From positions 2,294,001 through 2,358,000 of the forward strand of contig NZ_OZ035533.1 in assembly GCF_964033635.1 (NCBI RefSeq): a DNA stretch of 64,000 nucleotides, given 5' to 3'. Made by a program: the position numbers and the translations under genes. The notes under the pieces were generated by a model, which worked only from the letters and a program-made list of their open reading frames with translations, was not told the DNA's origin and searched no databases. This document shows, piece by piece, positions 16,039 through 25,045 of the stretch (the first letter of the stretch is position 1; each line of letters opens with the position of its first letter). This stretch comes from Chitinophaga sp. MM2321 (lineage in GTDB: Bacteria; Bacteroidota; Bacteroidia; Chitinophagales; Chitinophagaceae).

Positions 16039-17166
16039 ATGGAACAAGAAAGAAAAATAAGGATACTGGAAACTATCCGTCAGGGAAAGATAGGAGGAGG
16101 AGAAAGCCATGTGCTGGACCTGGTGGCTTCATTGGATAAGTCGAAGTTTGAGGCAGTAGTACTTTCCTTTACAGACGGACCTATGATCAGTGCGCTTAAA
16201 GAAATGGACGTACCAGCATACGTGATTGCTAGTGAAAAGGCGTTTGATATAGGAGTATGGTTACAGGTTAAGAAATTTATAAAAGAGCAGCAGATAGATA
16301 TTGTACATGTACATGGCACCCGGGCAAATACGAATATTCTCTGGGCGGCCCGTAGTCTGAAACTACCGGTTGTTTACACCATTCACGGGTGGTCTTTCCA
16401 CGAGGGATTACACCCGCTGATGAAAAGGGCCAGAATTGCTGCGGAGAAGTTCATTACACGAAAAGCCCAGGTAAACATCTGTGTGTCTGATGCCAACATG
16501 ACAACTGGGATAGCCGCTTTTGGCCGTTTCCATGCAATGGTGATCAAAAATGGGGTAAACCTGCAGAAATTCAATCCGGCAGCATCTTATCCGGATGTGA
16601 AAACTGCCTATGGAATACCAGCTAATCATTTGGTGGTCGGCTATATTGCGCGCATGACTCTTCAGAAGGACCCGGTGGGAATGGTCCGGGCGTTTGCTGC
16701 CGTATTGCAGCAAATACCGCGGATAACACTGCTGATGATAGGAGAGGGTGAGTTGAAACAAGCTGCTATGGCAGAGGCAAAGGCGCTGGGCATAGAAGAT
16801 AATATAAAATTTGATAATTTCCGGCAAGATGTTCCTGCCGTATTGCAGTCGGTTGATATTTATTGCTTACCTTCTCTGTGGGAAGGATTTCCGATAGGAG
16901 TGCTGGAGGCAATGGCTATGGGTAAAGCGGTGATTGCAACAGACGTGGATGGAACCAGGGAAGCAGTACAGCATGATGAAAACGGTCTGCTGGTTGCTGC
17001 CAGTAATGTAGAAGCACTTACCGCTGCTATTATCCGGTTGGCAAGAGACGCGACGCTCCGGAGCAGGTTACAGCATCACGCAGCAGGAACGATTCAGTCA
17101 AAATATAATGTAGCTCAGATGACCAGGCAAATAGAATCCGTCTATCATCAGCTTTTTCACCAATAG
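16039..17166 (+). CDS. Family 4 glycosyltransferase
   Basis: A 375-residue GT-B enzyme. The N-terminal Rossmann half has the glycine-rich RQGKIGGGESH near residue 14 and DIVHVHGTRANT near residue 84. The C-terminal half has VVGYIARMTLQKD near 198 and the E-x7-E motif EGFPIGVLE near 281, typical of retaining GT4 enzymes. It probably adds a sugar to the repeat unit in the cytoplasm. GAAGGAGG at 16017-16024 is an unusually good Shine-Dalgarno match for this genome, although 14 bases from the ATG. It sits 21 bp after asnB and 16 bp before the methyltransferase. Confidence 0.9.
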   Translation: MEQERKIRILETIRQGKIGGGESHVLDLVASLDKSKFEAVVLSFTDGPMISALKEMDVPAYVIASEKAFDIGVWLQVKKFIKEQQIDIVHVHGTRANTNILWAARSLKLPVVYTIHGWSFHEGLHPLMKRARIAAEKFITRKAQVNICVSDANMTTGIAAFGRFHAMVIKNGVNLQKFNPAASYPDVKTAYGIPANHLVVGYIARMTLQKDPVGMVRAFAAVLQQIPRITLLMIGEGELKQAAMAEAKALGIEDNIKFDNFRQDVPAVLQSVDIYCLPSLWEGFPIGVLEAMAMGKAVIATDVDGTREAVQHDENGLLVAASNVEALTAAIIRLARDATLRSRLQHHAAGTIQSKYNVAQMTRQIESVYHQLFHQ

Positions 17167-17182
17167 TTTATTGAATTCTATT

Positions 17183-17953
17183 ATGACACAGTCAGCAATT
17201 ACATATGAATATGAGCGTATTGCAGATATTAAACGCTTAAACTTTATCACAGATAGCTTGCAGAAGGAAATTCCTGCCAACGGAACTGTATTGGATGTAG
17301 GTTGTGGAAATGGTGTGATCAGCCGGCATCTCGGCCAGTTTGGATATGTGGTGTTGGGCATTGATATCAGCCAGAAAACCATTGATGTAGCACGTAGCAA
17401 AAATACATTGCCCAATGTAAAATTTGAGGCGATCAGCGCGGAGCAACTGACGGCAAGTGGACAGACATATGATGCCGTTATATGTAGCGAAGTACTGGAA
17501 CATCTGCATCATCCTGAAGTACTGCTGCGAACAATTTATGCCTCACTGAAAGATGGTGGTACCCTGGTTGTTACAGTGCCTAATGGCAACGGTCCCCGCG
17601 AAGTGTGTGTAACAAAGCCAATGCTGAAAGCCCGCAATAACCCTGGGCTATGGTCATTTATTAACAATGTTAAAAAAGCACTGGGTTTTAAAGGAACCAC
17701 TGTACAGTCACAGGCTGATAATCTGGATCATGTGCAGTTCTTTTCCCGTAAAGACCTTGAGCAGCTTGCCAACGCGAATGACTTTGAGATTATCCGTTTT
17801 GCCAAAACAAATTTTGTAGAAGATGTATTTCCGTTTTCTCTTTTTACTAAAAGGGTGAAAGCGTTACAGACACTGGATTGCAAGGTGGCGGAGCTGTTGC
17901 CTTACAGTTTTACCGGTGGTTTTAACACGTTGTGGAAAAAAACAACGCGCTAA
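17183..17953 (+). CDS. SAM-dependent methyltransferase (class I)
   Basis: A 256-residue methyltransferase from ATG 17183; an in-frame TTG at 17171 would add four residues. Motif I is VLDVGCGNG, motif II-like VLGIDIS follows, and YDAVICSEVLEHLHHP is the post-I/motif IV region, all of UbiG/Methyltransf_11 type. In this operon it may methylate a sugar hydroxyl or cap the non-reducing end of the glycan. It is the last gene of the plus-strand EPS operon, and a strong stem-loop follows at once. The substrate is inferred only from context. Confidence 0.85.
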   Translation: MTQSAITYEYERIADIKRLNFITDSLQKEIPANGTVLDVGCGNGVISRHLGQFGYVVLGIDISQKTIDVARSKNTLPNVKFEAISAEQLTASGQTYDAVICSEVLEHLHHPEVLLRTIYASLKDGGTLVVTVPNGNGPREVCVTKPMLKARNNPGLWSFINNVKKALGFKGTTVQSQADNLDHVQFFSRKDLEQLANANDFEIIRFAKTNFVEDVFPFSLFTKRVKALQTLDCKVAELLPYSFTGGFNTLWKKTTR

Positions 17954-17956
17954 CAA

Positions 17957-18001
17957 TGATTGAAAGTGTACAGATGTGAACCACCTGTACACTTTCAATC
18001 A
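17957..18001. terminator. Bidirectional 17-bp perfect stem-loop between convergent genes
   Basis: Arms at 17957-17973 and 17985-18001 are perfect reverse complements, with an 11-base loop. The element starts three bases after the methyltransferase stop and its right arm covers the last codons and stop of the GT14 gene on the other strand. There is no long T run on either side, so termination may rely on the stem alone. Confidence 0.7.
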
Positions 18002-18840
18002 CTTATGATAAGGGTGTCTATTTTGTCTAGTAGGCCGGGGCTATGATCCTGGTCAAACTTACGGGCAAATAGTTTATCTGACAGCATCATGGCATCCATA
18101 TCTTCCATCCCCAATAATTTCGGATTTGCTTTGCCTTCGGACCAGTCAATGTAATGCAGATTGTGACCAGCAATCTGATGCTGGTACTCGCTGTTCATTA
18201 ATATCGTCTGGAAAATAAATTCGTCCGCTCCCCAGGATAGTTTATAGAAGCGCCTTAGCTCAGGATGTTGTTGCTCATACTCTATGCAATATTTCACACA
18301 ATCCTGTGTAAGTGTCCACCATACGGAGCCGCTATAAAATGTATGTCCTAAAGGTGCTTTGCGTTTTGGTAGAATTTTGTTTAGATATTCAGCCAACCGG
18401 TATTTGCCAGGAAAGTTGTAGTCTACGAAATGGTACTGTTCTACTTTGGAAATAGTACGTCGTAGCTCGTCTTCATTTATAATATCCATGAATTGGATAT
18501 TATGTTGTGAATAAAGATAGTTATGGATGGCGACGGCTGATTTTAAAGGATAGTCTTGTCCGCTGAGTTGTGTAATATATGCATATTGCCGGCCGGAAGC
18601 AATCACGGAGGCCATGCTATTTAAAGTAGCCTGTATAAGGCCCCATCCGGCCCAGGTAACATTAACCCTTTTCTTTACAAGATACACCTGTGGTAAAGTC
18701 ATTACCTGCTGCCAGTCTGCCAGGTCACACTTCGCATCAATATGTATGTAACAGTCAATATCGGGATGTGCAAGCCGGTGTAGTAACCGTTCCAGTTGTG
18801 CCGGATTTTTATGCGCCTGGATGATAAATGCAATACTCAT
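17995..18840 (-). CDS. Core-2/I-branching-like glycosyltransferase (GT14)
   Basis: A 281-residue protein of the beta-1,6-N-acetylglucosaminyltransferase (GT14) family. It has FIIQAHKNPAQLERLLHRL at the start, a CYIHIDAK segment near residue 30, ITQLSGQDYPLKS near 88, YSGSVWWTLT near 167 and WGADEFIFQTI near 203. Bacterial members transfer GlcNAc, xylose or related sugars as branches. It lies 10 bp after the flippase gene and forms a two-gene minus-strand operon with it. The last codons lie in the arm of a terminator hairpin. The family is clear; the donor is not. Confidence 0.87.
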   Translation of the reverse strand: MSIAFIIQAHKNPAQLERLLHRLAHPDIDCYIHIDAKCDLADWQQVMTLPQVYLVKKRVNVTWAGWGLIQATLNSMASVIASGRQYAYITQLSGQDYPLKSAVAIHNYLYSQHNIQFMDIINEDELRRTISKVEQYHFVDYNFPGKYRLAEYLNKILPKRKAPLGHTFYSGSVWWTLTQDCVKYCIEYEQQHPELRRFYKLSWGADEFIFQTILMNSEYQHQIAGHNLHYIDWSEGKANPKLLGMEDMDAMMLSDKLFARKFDQDHSPGLLDKIDTLIISD

Positions 18841-18850
18841 ATTATAACTG

Positions 18851-20188
18851 TTATTTAACGATAGGTCGTCTGTTTATTACTTTGTTCAGCAGAATTATGC
18901 ACTCCTGCCAGCCATATATCCAGATATCCTTAATACGCACATCCAGGTGTTTTTTCAAATAGTAATATCCGAAAGCTACTGCAAAAATAATGTTCACGAA
19001 GGAAGATAGTGCCACCGATCTTATGTCTGCAAAGAAATAAACAAACAGCACGTCGCATACGATATTTAATAATAGTTTCAGAAAATTTTTATAAAAATTG
19101 ATACCGGGAAGGTTAATCATATCCAGGGTGACGCCAATAAACCTGTCTAATGGAAATAAAATAGCAGAGAATAAAAATATCCGGACTACATCTGTAGCAC
19201 CGAGATAAGCTTTGTCGGCAAGTATAAGGATCAAAGGTTGTGTCAGGAGCAAGAGTCCTGCAATAAAAGGAATAATAAGGATGCTGACTGTACCCGTGTA
19301 TCTACAAAAAGCACTGGCCACAGCTTTGAAGTCATTTTTATTGGCCGCGGCAGATATGGTAGGCTGCGCTGTTGCCACAAAACTGCGCAGGATAATTTCT
19401 ATCACCTCCATGAACTTTTGTGGAATACTGTAGATGGCTACTGCTGCAGGGTTCATCATGGTCCTGATCACCAGGTTATCCGAATAACTGATGAGGGAAG
19501 ATGATACCATACTCCCTACAATTAACCTACCATAGCGGTAAAGTTCTACTGCATGTTCACGTGTACGGAAATAGAGGGAATGTATTTTTGTCCATTTATA
19601 GAAAAGACAATAAATACTTGTCAGCGCCATAGAAATGCAATATGCGTATAATGCGTAGGGTAGTGAGATTCGGTGCAGTAGGTATAATGCGCCGAGCAGC
19701 AAGAGAAAGGAACCATTTTGCACCAGCCTGATCTGTACAATTTTATCAAACCTGTGCTGTGCCTGTAATATCCAGGAGGCAAAGTTCCACGGGAGCGATA
19801 AAACTGCCAATATGCCTATCCAGCCGATAAAAAGATGCCAGGCATCATTGAGGAAGGGGTAGGCGGCAAAAAACACGATGAATGACAAAAGAAGGTACCC
19901 TAATGTAACTGTGAGGGAAATATACCAGGCGGCACCTGTTACTTTACGACCAGTTTCTTCTTCCACGCCAGCATAAAACTTTATGATACCGGATTGCAAG
20001 AGTCCTGTACGTATCTGATCCATGATACCATAGGAAGCGATAAATAATACCCATTCCCCAAAATCAGGGAGCGATAAAGTTCTTACCAGTAATGCAAAGG
20101 AAAGTACGTTAAAAAAAGCAGTTACCAGGTTACCTAATAATGAATGAAAATGCCTGTTACGAATGGTTGCCAGTAGACCAGAAGCCAT
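18851..20188 (-). CDS. Wzx-type oligosaccharide flippase
   Basis: A 445-residue membrane protein with about twelve helices and the N-terminal FALLVRTLSLPDFGEWVLF pattern (residues 31-49) of the PST/oligosaccharide flippase family. It should move undecaprenyl-linked repeat units to the periplasmic face, supplying the Wzy-like protein at 4726. It is divergent from the large secreted protein at 20567 and coupled (10 bp) to the GT14 gene. The region is visibly AT-rich compared with the SusCD area, common for EPS loci and compatible with transfer. Confidence 0.88.
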   Translation of the reverse strand: MASGLLATIRNRHFHSLLGNLVTAFFNVLSFALLVRTLSLPDFGEWVLFIASYGIMDQIRTGLLQSGIIKFYAGVEEETGRKVTGAAWYISLTVTLGYLLLSFIVFFAAYPFLNDAWHLFIGWIGILAVLSLPWNFASWILQAQHRFDKIVQIRLVQNGSFLLLLGALYLLHRISLPYALYAYCISMALTSIYCLFYKWTKIHSLYFRTREHAVELYRYGRLIVGSMVSSSLISYSDNLVIRTMMNPAAVAIYSIPQKFMEVIEIILRSFVATAQPTISAAANKNDFKAVASAFCRYTGTVSILIIPFIAGLLLLTQPLILILADKAYLGATDVVRIFLFSAILFPLDRFIGVTLDMINLPGINFYKNFLKLLLNIVCDVLFVYFFADIRSVALSSFVNIIFAVAFGYYYLKKHLDVRIKDIWIYGWQECIILLNKVINRRPIVK

Positions 20189-20566
20189 GAATTATAATTA
20201 ATTAAATAATTAAATAAATTACTGGTTCTTGACAGGATATAGATAAAAGCAGGTGTATAAAGGGTAAAATAATATTATATACTATAAGATGGTATTTAAT
20301 ATATTTGGGTGCAATATACGTTTTTAATGCTAAATTAATAGTAAAATTTATTCTACAGTTAGCTAGTAGAAGGGTGTTTACAAATTTGTTTTAAATATAA
20401 TTTATTATAAAAAATAATACATATAAATATTTTTCACTATTTGTAGTTAAAAAAACCTTTTATTTGCAAAGTATTGCTTACAGGATAAACAGACGGGCAA
20501 AAGAAACTGGTTCCGATATTAAGCAGCAACGATATCTCATTTCTTTTACGAAAAGCCTAAGTTATT
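20189..20566. promoter_or_regulatory. AT-rich divergent intergenic region
   Basis: About 380 bp between the flippase and the giant secreted protein, very rich in A and T. A weak promoter-like pair for the plus strand (TTTG at 20440-20443 and a TTTATTTG one-mismatch -7 box at 20459-20466) is visible, with non-standard spacing. No gene or strong hairpin was seen. Confidence 0.35.
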
Positions 20567-23500
20567 GTGAAACAATTTTACTCTATAAAGTTAGCAAGCT
20601 ACTTTATACCCCTATTTGTTTTTTTTCTATATTTCCCTGTTGCCGCACAGCAGGTTGCCAGGAGTATCCCCATAGGAACTATTGATAATAACAACATTAC
20701 AGGCTTTTATGAATATCTTCCTGCTGCATATACAAATAATCCTACTGCAAAATATCCTATTATCATCTTCTTGCATGGCAGTGGTGAATTGGCGGGACCA
20801 ACAGTACCGTTATCGGCTGTTTTGAAAAATGGTATTCCCAATCTGATACAAAATGGCACCTTTCCTGCTTCATTTACTTCCAATAATCAACAGTTTTCAT
20901 TTATAGTTATCACGCCACAGTTTATCAATGCACCAGAACCTAATAATATTTACCAGTTTTTAAACTATCTCAAGACACAATACCGGATCGATGAATCACG
21001 TATTTATTTGACCGGCTTAAGTATGGGCGGTGGTGCTGTATGGGGAGCAATTTCGAAAGATGCAGAAAAAGCCAAACAATTTGCTGCGGCGCTAATTGTA
21101 TGTGGTAACTGGAATTCAGATGATACGCCGGATCTACCAGGTGTTGTTGCGAAAAATAATACACCCGTATGGGCATTACATAATGAGAGCGATCCCACAG
21201 TAAGTTCACAATTTTCCAAAAGCTGGGTGAGTAGAATAAATTCAACTGTTCCTGCACCCAACCCGTTGGCAAAACTGACGATATTTCCGGTAAGTGGCCA
21301 TGATGCCTGGTCTATGGCTTACGACCCTGTTAAAATGAAAAAGGATTATGGAATGAACGTGTACGAATGGATGCTGCAATACTCAAAAGGCGCCACTGTA
21401 CCTCCTCCCGTAACGCCTCCGCCACCAGCCACCGGCACAGGAAAGCGCATCGTAGTACAGCCCTCCAGCGGAAGGCAGATTTATTACAATGATGCCATGA
21501 AAAACCTCAATATCAGCCCAGGTGATACCCTTTGTATTCCGGCAGGAGATTATGAGTTTATTCAGTTTGGCAAATTAGCGGGCACCGCTGAGAAACCGAT
21601 TGTAATCACCAACTGTGGAGGCCAGGTAAGGGTAGGAGTAAATAGCTCTGCTACTGCTGCGGCCTTTGTTTTTTCTACCTGTAGTTATTTTAAACTGGAA
21701 GGCACAGGTGATGCTGGTACCAAATACGGTTTTGATGTAAACGGTACCAATAAACAAGGGGAGAAAATGTTCGGACTGTTTTTTGGTGATGGTACCACCG
21801 ATTTTGATGCGCACCACATTTTTGTTCATGATGCCAGTATGTTTGTACAGGCTAAAACACTGCAAACATGCGCCCATCCGGAATGGCTGGAAGGGTCTTT
21901 CGTTATGCGCAATGTTAAGATACATGATCTCCTCTGCCGGAACTCTACCTGGGAGGGCTTCTATATAGGTAATACCCATTACCTTTTTAATAATGGTAGC
22001 TGTGTAGATTTAAAATCCCATCATATCGAAAATCTTGAGGTGTATAATAATGACCTGGAGAACATGGGGAGCGATGGTATTCAGATCGCCATGACAGACC
22101 TGGGAGATAATAAAGTATATAACAACCGTGTGGTTAACTACGCCATTGCGAAAAATAGTGCGCACGGTTATGGAATTATGAGTGGCGGTGGTAGTAAACT
22201 GAAAATCTATAATAATAGGGTTGATAAAGGATATAATCCCGGGATTGAGATTTTTGGTACAGGTATCAACTACGTATACAACAATGTAATTTCCAATATT
22301 ACCTATGAAGGGATTAATGTAACTGATAAGCTGGTATTTGACCCCGCAACAGCCTACATATATAATAACACGATTTATAATACCGGTGTAGATGGGATTA
22401 AGATATTTGCAGACCTGACAACAGTAGGACATAAACTATACAATAACCTGGTGATTGTCACCGGTACCCAATGGGATACCCCTAAAATGGGTTATTATAT
22501 TAAGGGGTCCAATCCAATTAAAGTTGACTTTGCATTAGATAATAATTTGAGTTTTAAAACAGCAGCCGAGGCAGGTATCGCAGATGCAGCAAATGGTAAT
22601 TTCCGGTTGACGAGCAGCTCCAAAGCAATTAATACAGGTAGGGATATGCAGGACCTGGGTCTGATGAATGACTGGGAGAATACACCCCGGCCACAAGGAG
22701 GCAAGTATGACGTGGGGGCTTTTGAATCAAAAGATGGACAAAACAATATTACACCCACTGCGAATGCCGGAAAGGACCTCGTTATTTCTTTGCCGGTTAC
22801 TACTGTCAAACTTGATGCCTCAGCTTCCACTGATGCAGATGGAAATATAATTACCTATGCCTGGAAGAAAATAAGCGGCCCCGCTGCCGGAAATATCAGC
22901 AGCCCCGGTGCTGTGACTACCGAAATAACCGGCTTAATTGCTGGTACTTATGTTTTTGAATTGAACGTTGCTGATGATAAGGGTGTTAGTGCCACTGATC
23001 TGGTAACGGTTACAGTGCTTTCTTCACCTGCCAGACCTCCTGTAATCAGTGTCGGTCAGGATGTTACCATTCAGTTACCCACCAGCTCCATACAGCTGGA
23101 TGGAAGCAGCTCCTACGACCCTGATGGCATGATTGTTAAATACAATTGGAGTAAAATAAGCGGTCCTGCCGGTGGTACCATCACGGATAATACCCTGAGT
23201 AACACAGATGCTACTGGTATGCAGGCAGGTACTTATGTTTTTCAACTTACTATTACAAATAACGCAGGTACTACAGCTACAGCCAATATGACGGTTACCG
23301 TAAAAGGAGTAGGTGATAACAATATAGTACCTGTTGCCAATGCGGGTAGTAATATCATTATTACACTACCTGCGAGTAAAGTAACATTGGATGGCAGTAC
23401 CTCCAAGGATTCCGATGGCACAATCTCCACGTGGTTATGGCAAAAGATCAGCGGCCCGGGTGCCGGTACAATCAGCAGCCCTGCTGCAAGCAAAACAGAA

Positions 23501-25045
23501 GTAACGGGCCTGGCAGCAGGCATCTACGTATTCCAGCTCACGGTAACAGATAATGACGGTGCTACCGCTTCAGCGCGTGTAACCGTCACCGTTAACGACG
23601 CACCGGCGCAGAATAAACCACCGGTAGCAAATGCCGGTGCAAATCAAACGGTCACCTTGCCCATATCTTCTGTAACACTGGATGGAAGCACTTCTTCCGA
23701 TCCTGATGGAACAATAGCTACCTATGCGTGGAAAAAAATAAGTGGCCCAGGTGCTGGTACCATCAGCAGTCCTGCTACTAACACAACTATTGCCACCGGA
23801 CTGGTAACAGGTGTCTATATATTTGAACTTACCGTAACAGATAATAATGGTGCTACTAACGCAGCACGTACAACTGTCATCGTTAACGATGCACCGGTGC
23901 AGAATAAACCACCGGTAGCGAATGCCGGTACAAATCAAACGGTCACCTTACCCATATCTTCTGTAACACTGGATGGAAGCAGTTCTTCCGATCCCGATGG
24001 AACAATAGCCACCTATGCATGGAGGAAAATAAGTGGCCCCGGTGCTGGTACAATCAACAGTTCTGCTACTAACACAACTATTGTCACCGGACTGATAACA
24101 GGTGTCTATATATTTGAACTTACCGTAACAGATAATAATGGTGCTACTAACGCAGCACGTACAACCGTCACCGTTAACGATGCACCGGCGCAGAATAAAC
24201 CACCGGTAGCGAATGCCGGTACAAATCAAACGGTCACCTTACCCATATCTTCTGTAACACTGGATGGAAGCAGTTCTTCCGATCCTGATGGAACAATAGC
24301 CACCTATGCATGGAAAAAAATAAGCGGCCCCGGTGCTGGTACAATCAGCAGTCCTGCTACTAACACAACTATTGTCACCGGACTGGTAACAGGTGTCTAT
24401 ATATTTGAACTTACCGTAACAGATAATAAAGGTGCTACTAACGCAGCACGTACAACTGTCACCGTTAACGATGCGCCAGCAAAGCAACCCCCGGTAGCAT
24501 TGGCGGGACCAACTAGAACCGTTACCTTACCCTTCAGTTTTGTTACGCTGGACGGCACAGCGTCTTATGATCCCGATGGTACCATCGCCTCTTATTTCTG
24601 GAGCCAGGTGAACGGACCGTCAAACAGCCTCATTACCGGCGCCGATAATGCCATAGCGCAGGTATCTGAGTTGAAAAAAGGAGTATATATTTTTAAATTA
24701 CTGGTAAAGGATAATGACGGTCTTGCAAGTAGTACCAATACTTCTATTATCGTAAATGATTCTGATGTACATCCCCCCCAGGATTCTGTTATACATGTAG
24801 AGCTATATCCTAGCCGCGTAACTGGTAGCCAGCCCGCAAAGCTTGTTGTCAGCAATCCAACGGTGAATACAGTATGGATCAGCATTTATAATATAAAAGG
24901 CATGCTGGAGATGACAGCATCTTATCCACTCAACGGAACCTTCTCTACCAACCTCGATCTGGGGTCTTTAGAGACTGGTATTCACATCATAAATGTGAAA
25001 GGTGATAATGGATATAAATGGGCAGGAAAAGTGGTGAAATATTAA
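20567..25045 (+). CDS. Giant secreted esterase / beta-helix / PKD protein with T9SS sorting domain
   Basis: A 1492-residue multidomain surface or secreted protein with a GTG start at 20567. After a signal peptide (to about residue 28) comes an alpha/beta-hydrolase domain (30-275) with nucleophile Ser152 in GLSMGGG, Asp209 and His245. A Pro-rich linker (278-290) and a right-handed beta-helix-like domain (about 294-720) with repeated short N/G-rich strands such as VYNNDLENMGSDGIQ follow. Seven PKD-type modules (about 725-1400) carry the repeated LDGSSSxDPDG and YAWKKISGPG segments. The last 80 residues are a type A T9SS sorting domain. Next to an EPS locus it may bind and remodel the polysaccharide. 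It ends in a 4-bp overlap with the convergent GT4. Confidence 0.88.
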   Translation: MKQFYSIKLASYFIPLFVFFLYFPVAAQQVARSIPIGTIDNNNITGFYEYLPAAYTNNPTAKYPIIIFLHGSGELAGPTVPLSAVLKNGIPNLIQNGTFPASFTSNNQQFSFIVITPQFINAPEPNNIYQFLNYLKTQYRIDESRIYLTGLSMGGGAVWGAISKDAEKAKQFAAALIVCGNWNSDDTPDLPGVVAKNNTPVWALHNESDPTVSSQFSKSWVSRINSTVPAPNPLAKLTIFPVSGHDAWSMAYDPVKMKKDYGMNVYEWMLQYSKGATVPPPVTPPPPATGTGKRIVVQPSSGRQIYYNDAMKNLNISPGDTLCIPAGDYEFIQFGKLAGTAEKPIVITNCGGQVRVGVNSSATAAAFVFSTCSYFKLEGTGDAGTKYGFDVNGTNKQGEKMFGLFFGDGTTDFDAHHIFVHDASMFVQAKTLQTCAHPEWLEGSFVMRNVKIHDLLCRNSTWEGFYIGNTHYLFNNGSCVDLKSHHIENLEVYNNDLENMGSDGIQIAMTDLGDNKVYNNRVVNYAIAKNSAHGYGIMSGGGSKLKIYNNRVDKGYNPGIEIFGTGINYVYNNVISNITYEGINVTDKLVFDPATAYIYNNTIYNTGVDGIKIFADLTTVGHKLYNNLVIVTGTQWDTPKMGYYIKGSNPIKVDFALDNNLSFKTAAEAGIADAANGNFRLTSSSKAINTGRDMQDLGLMNDWENTPRPQGGKYDVGAFESKDGQNNITPTANAGKDLVISLPVTTVKLDASASTDADGNIITYAWKKISGPAAGNISSPGAVTTEITGLIAGTYVFELNVADDKGVSATDLVTVTVLSSPARPPVISVGQDVTIQLPTSSIQLDGSSSYDPDGMIVKYNWSKISGPAGGTITDNTLSNTDATGMQAGTYVFQLTITNNAGTTATANMTVTVKGVGDNNIVPVANAGSNIIITLPASKVTLDGSTSKDSDGTISTWLWQKISGPGAGTISSPAASKTEVTGLAAGIYVFQLTVTDNDGATASARVTVTVNDAPAQNKPPVANAGANQTVTLPISSVTLDGSTSSDPDGTIATYAWKKISGPGAGTISSPATNTTIATGLVTGVYIFELTVTDNNGATNAARTTVIVNDAPVQNKPPVANAGTNQTVTLPISSVTLDGSSSSDPDGTIATYAWRKISGPGAGTINSSATNTTIVTGLITGVYIFELTVTDNNGATNAARTTVTVNDAPAQNKPPVANAGTNQTVTLPISSVTLDGSSSSDPDGTIATYAWKKISGPGAGTISSPATNTTIVTGLVTGVYIFELTVTDNKGATNAARTTVTVNDAPAKQPPVALAGPTRTVTLPFSFVTLDGTASYDPDGTIASYFWSQVNGPSNSLITGADNAIAQVSELKKGVYIFKLLVKDNDGLASSTNTSIIVNDSDVHPPQDSVIHVELYPSRVTGSQPAKLVVSNPTVNTVWISIYNIKGMLEMTASYPLNGTFSTNLDLGSLETGIHIINVKGDNGYKWAGKVVKY
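23611..24483 (+). repeat. Three near-identical 291-bp tandem repeats encoding PKD modules
   Basis: Units start at 23611, 23902 and 24193, each opening GAATAAACCACCGGTAGC, with a period of exactly 291 bp (97 codons). They differ at only a few positions, while the flanking PKD modules are diverged. This indicates recent in-frame duplication or gene conversion, and the copy number may vary between strains. Confidence 0.92.

Noticed and set aside
23611..24483. Regular repeats considered as a CRISPR array
   Set aside because: The period is 291 bp, in frame, and codes for PKD modules; there are no short repeats with unique spacers.
23570..24487. Three similar Cys/Tyr-rich minus-strand frames
   Set aside because: They are antisense shadows of the PKD tandem repeats, which explains their likeness to one another.
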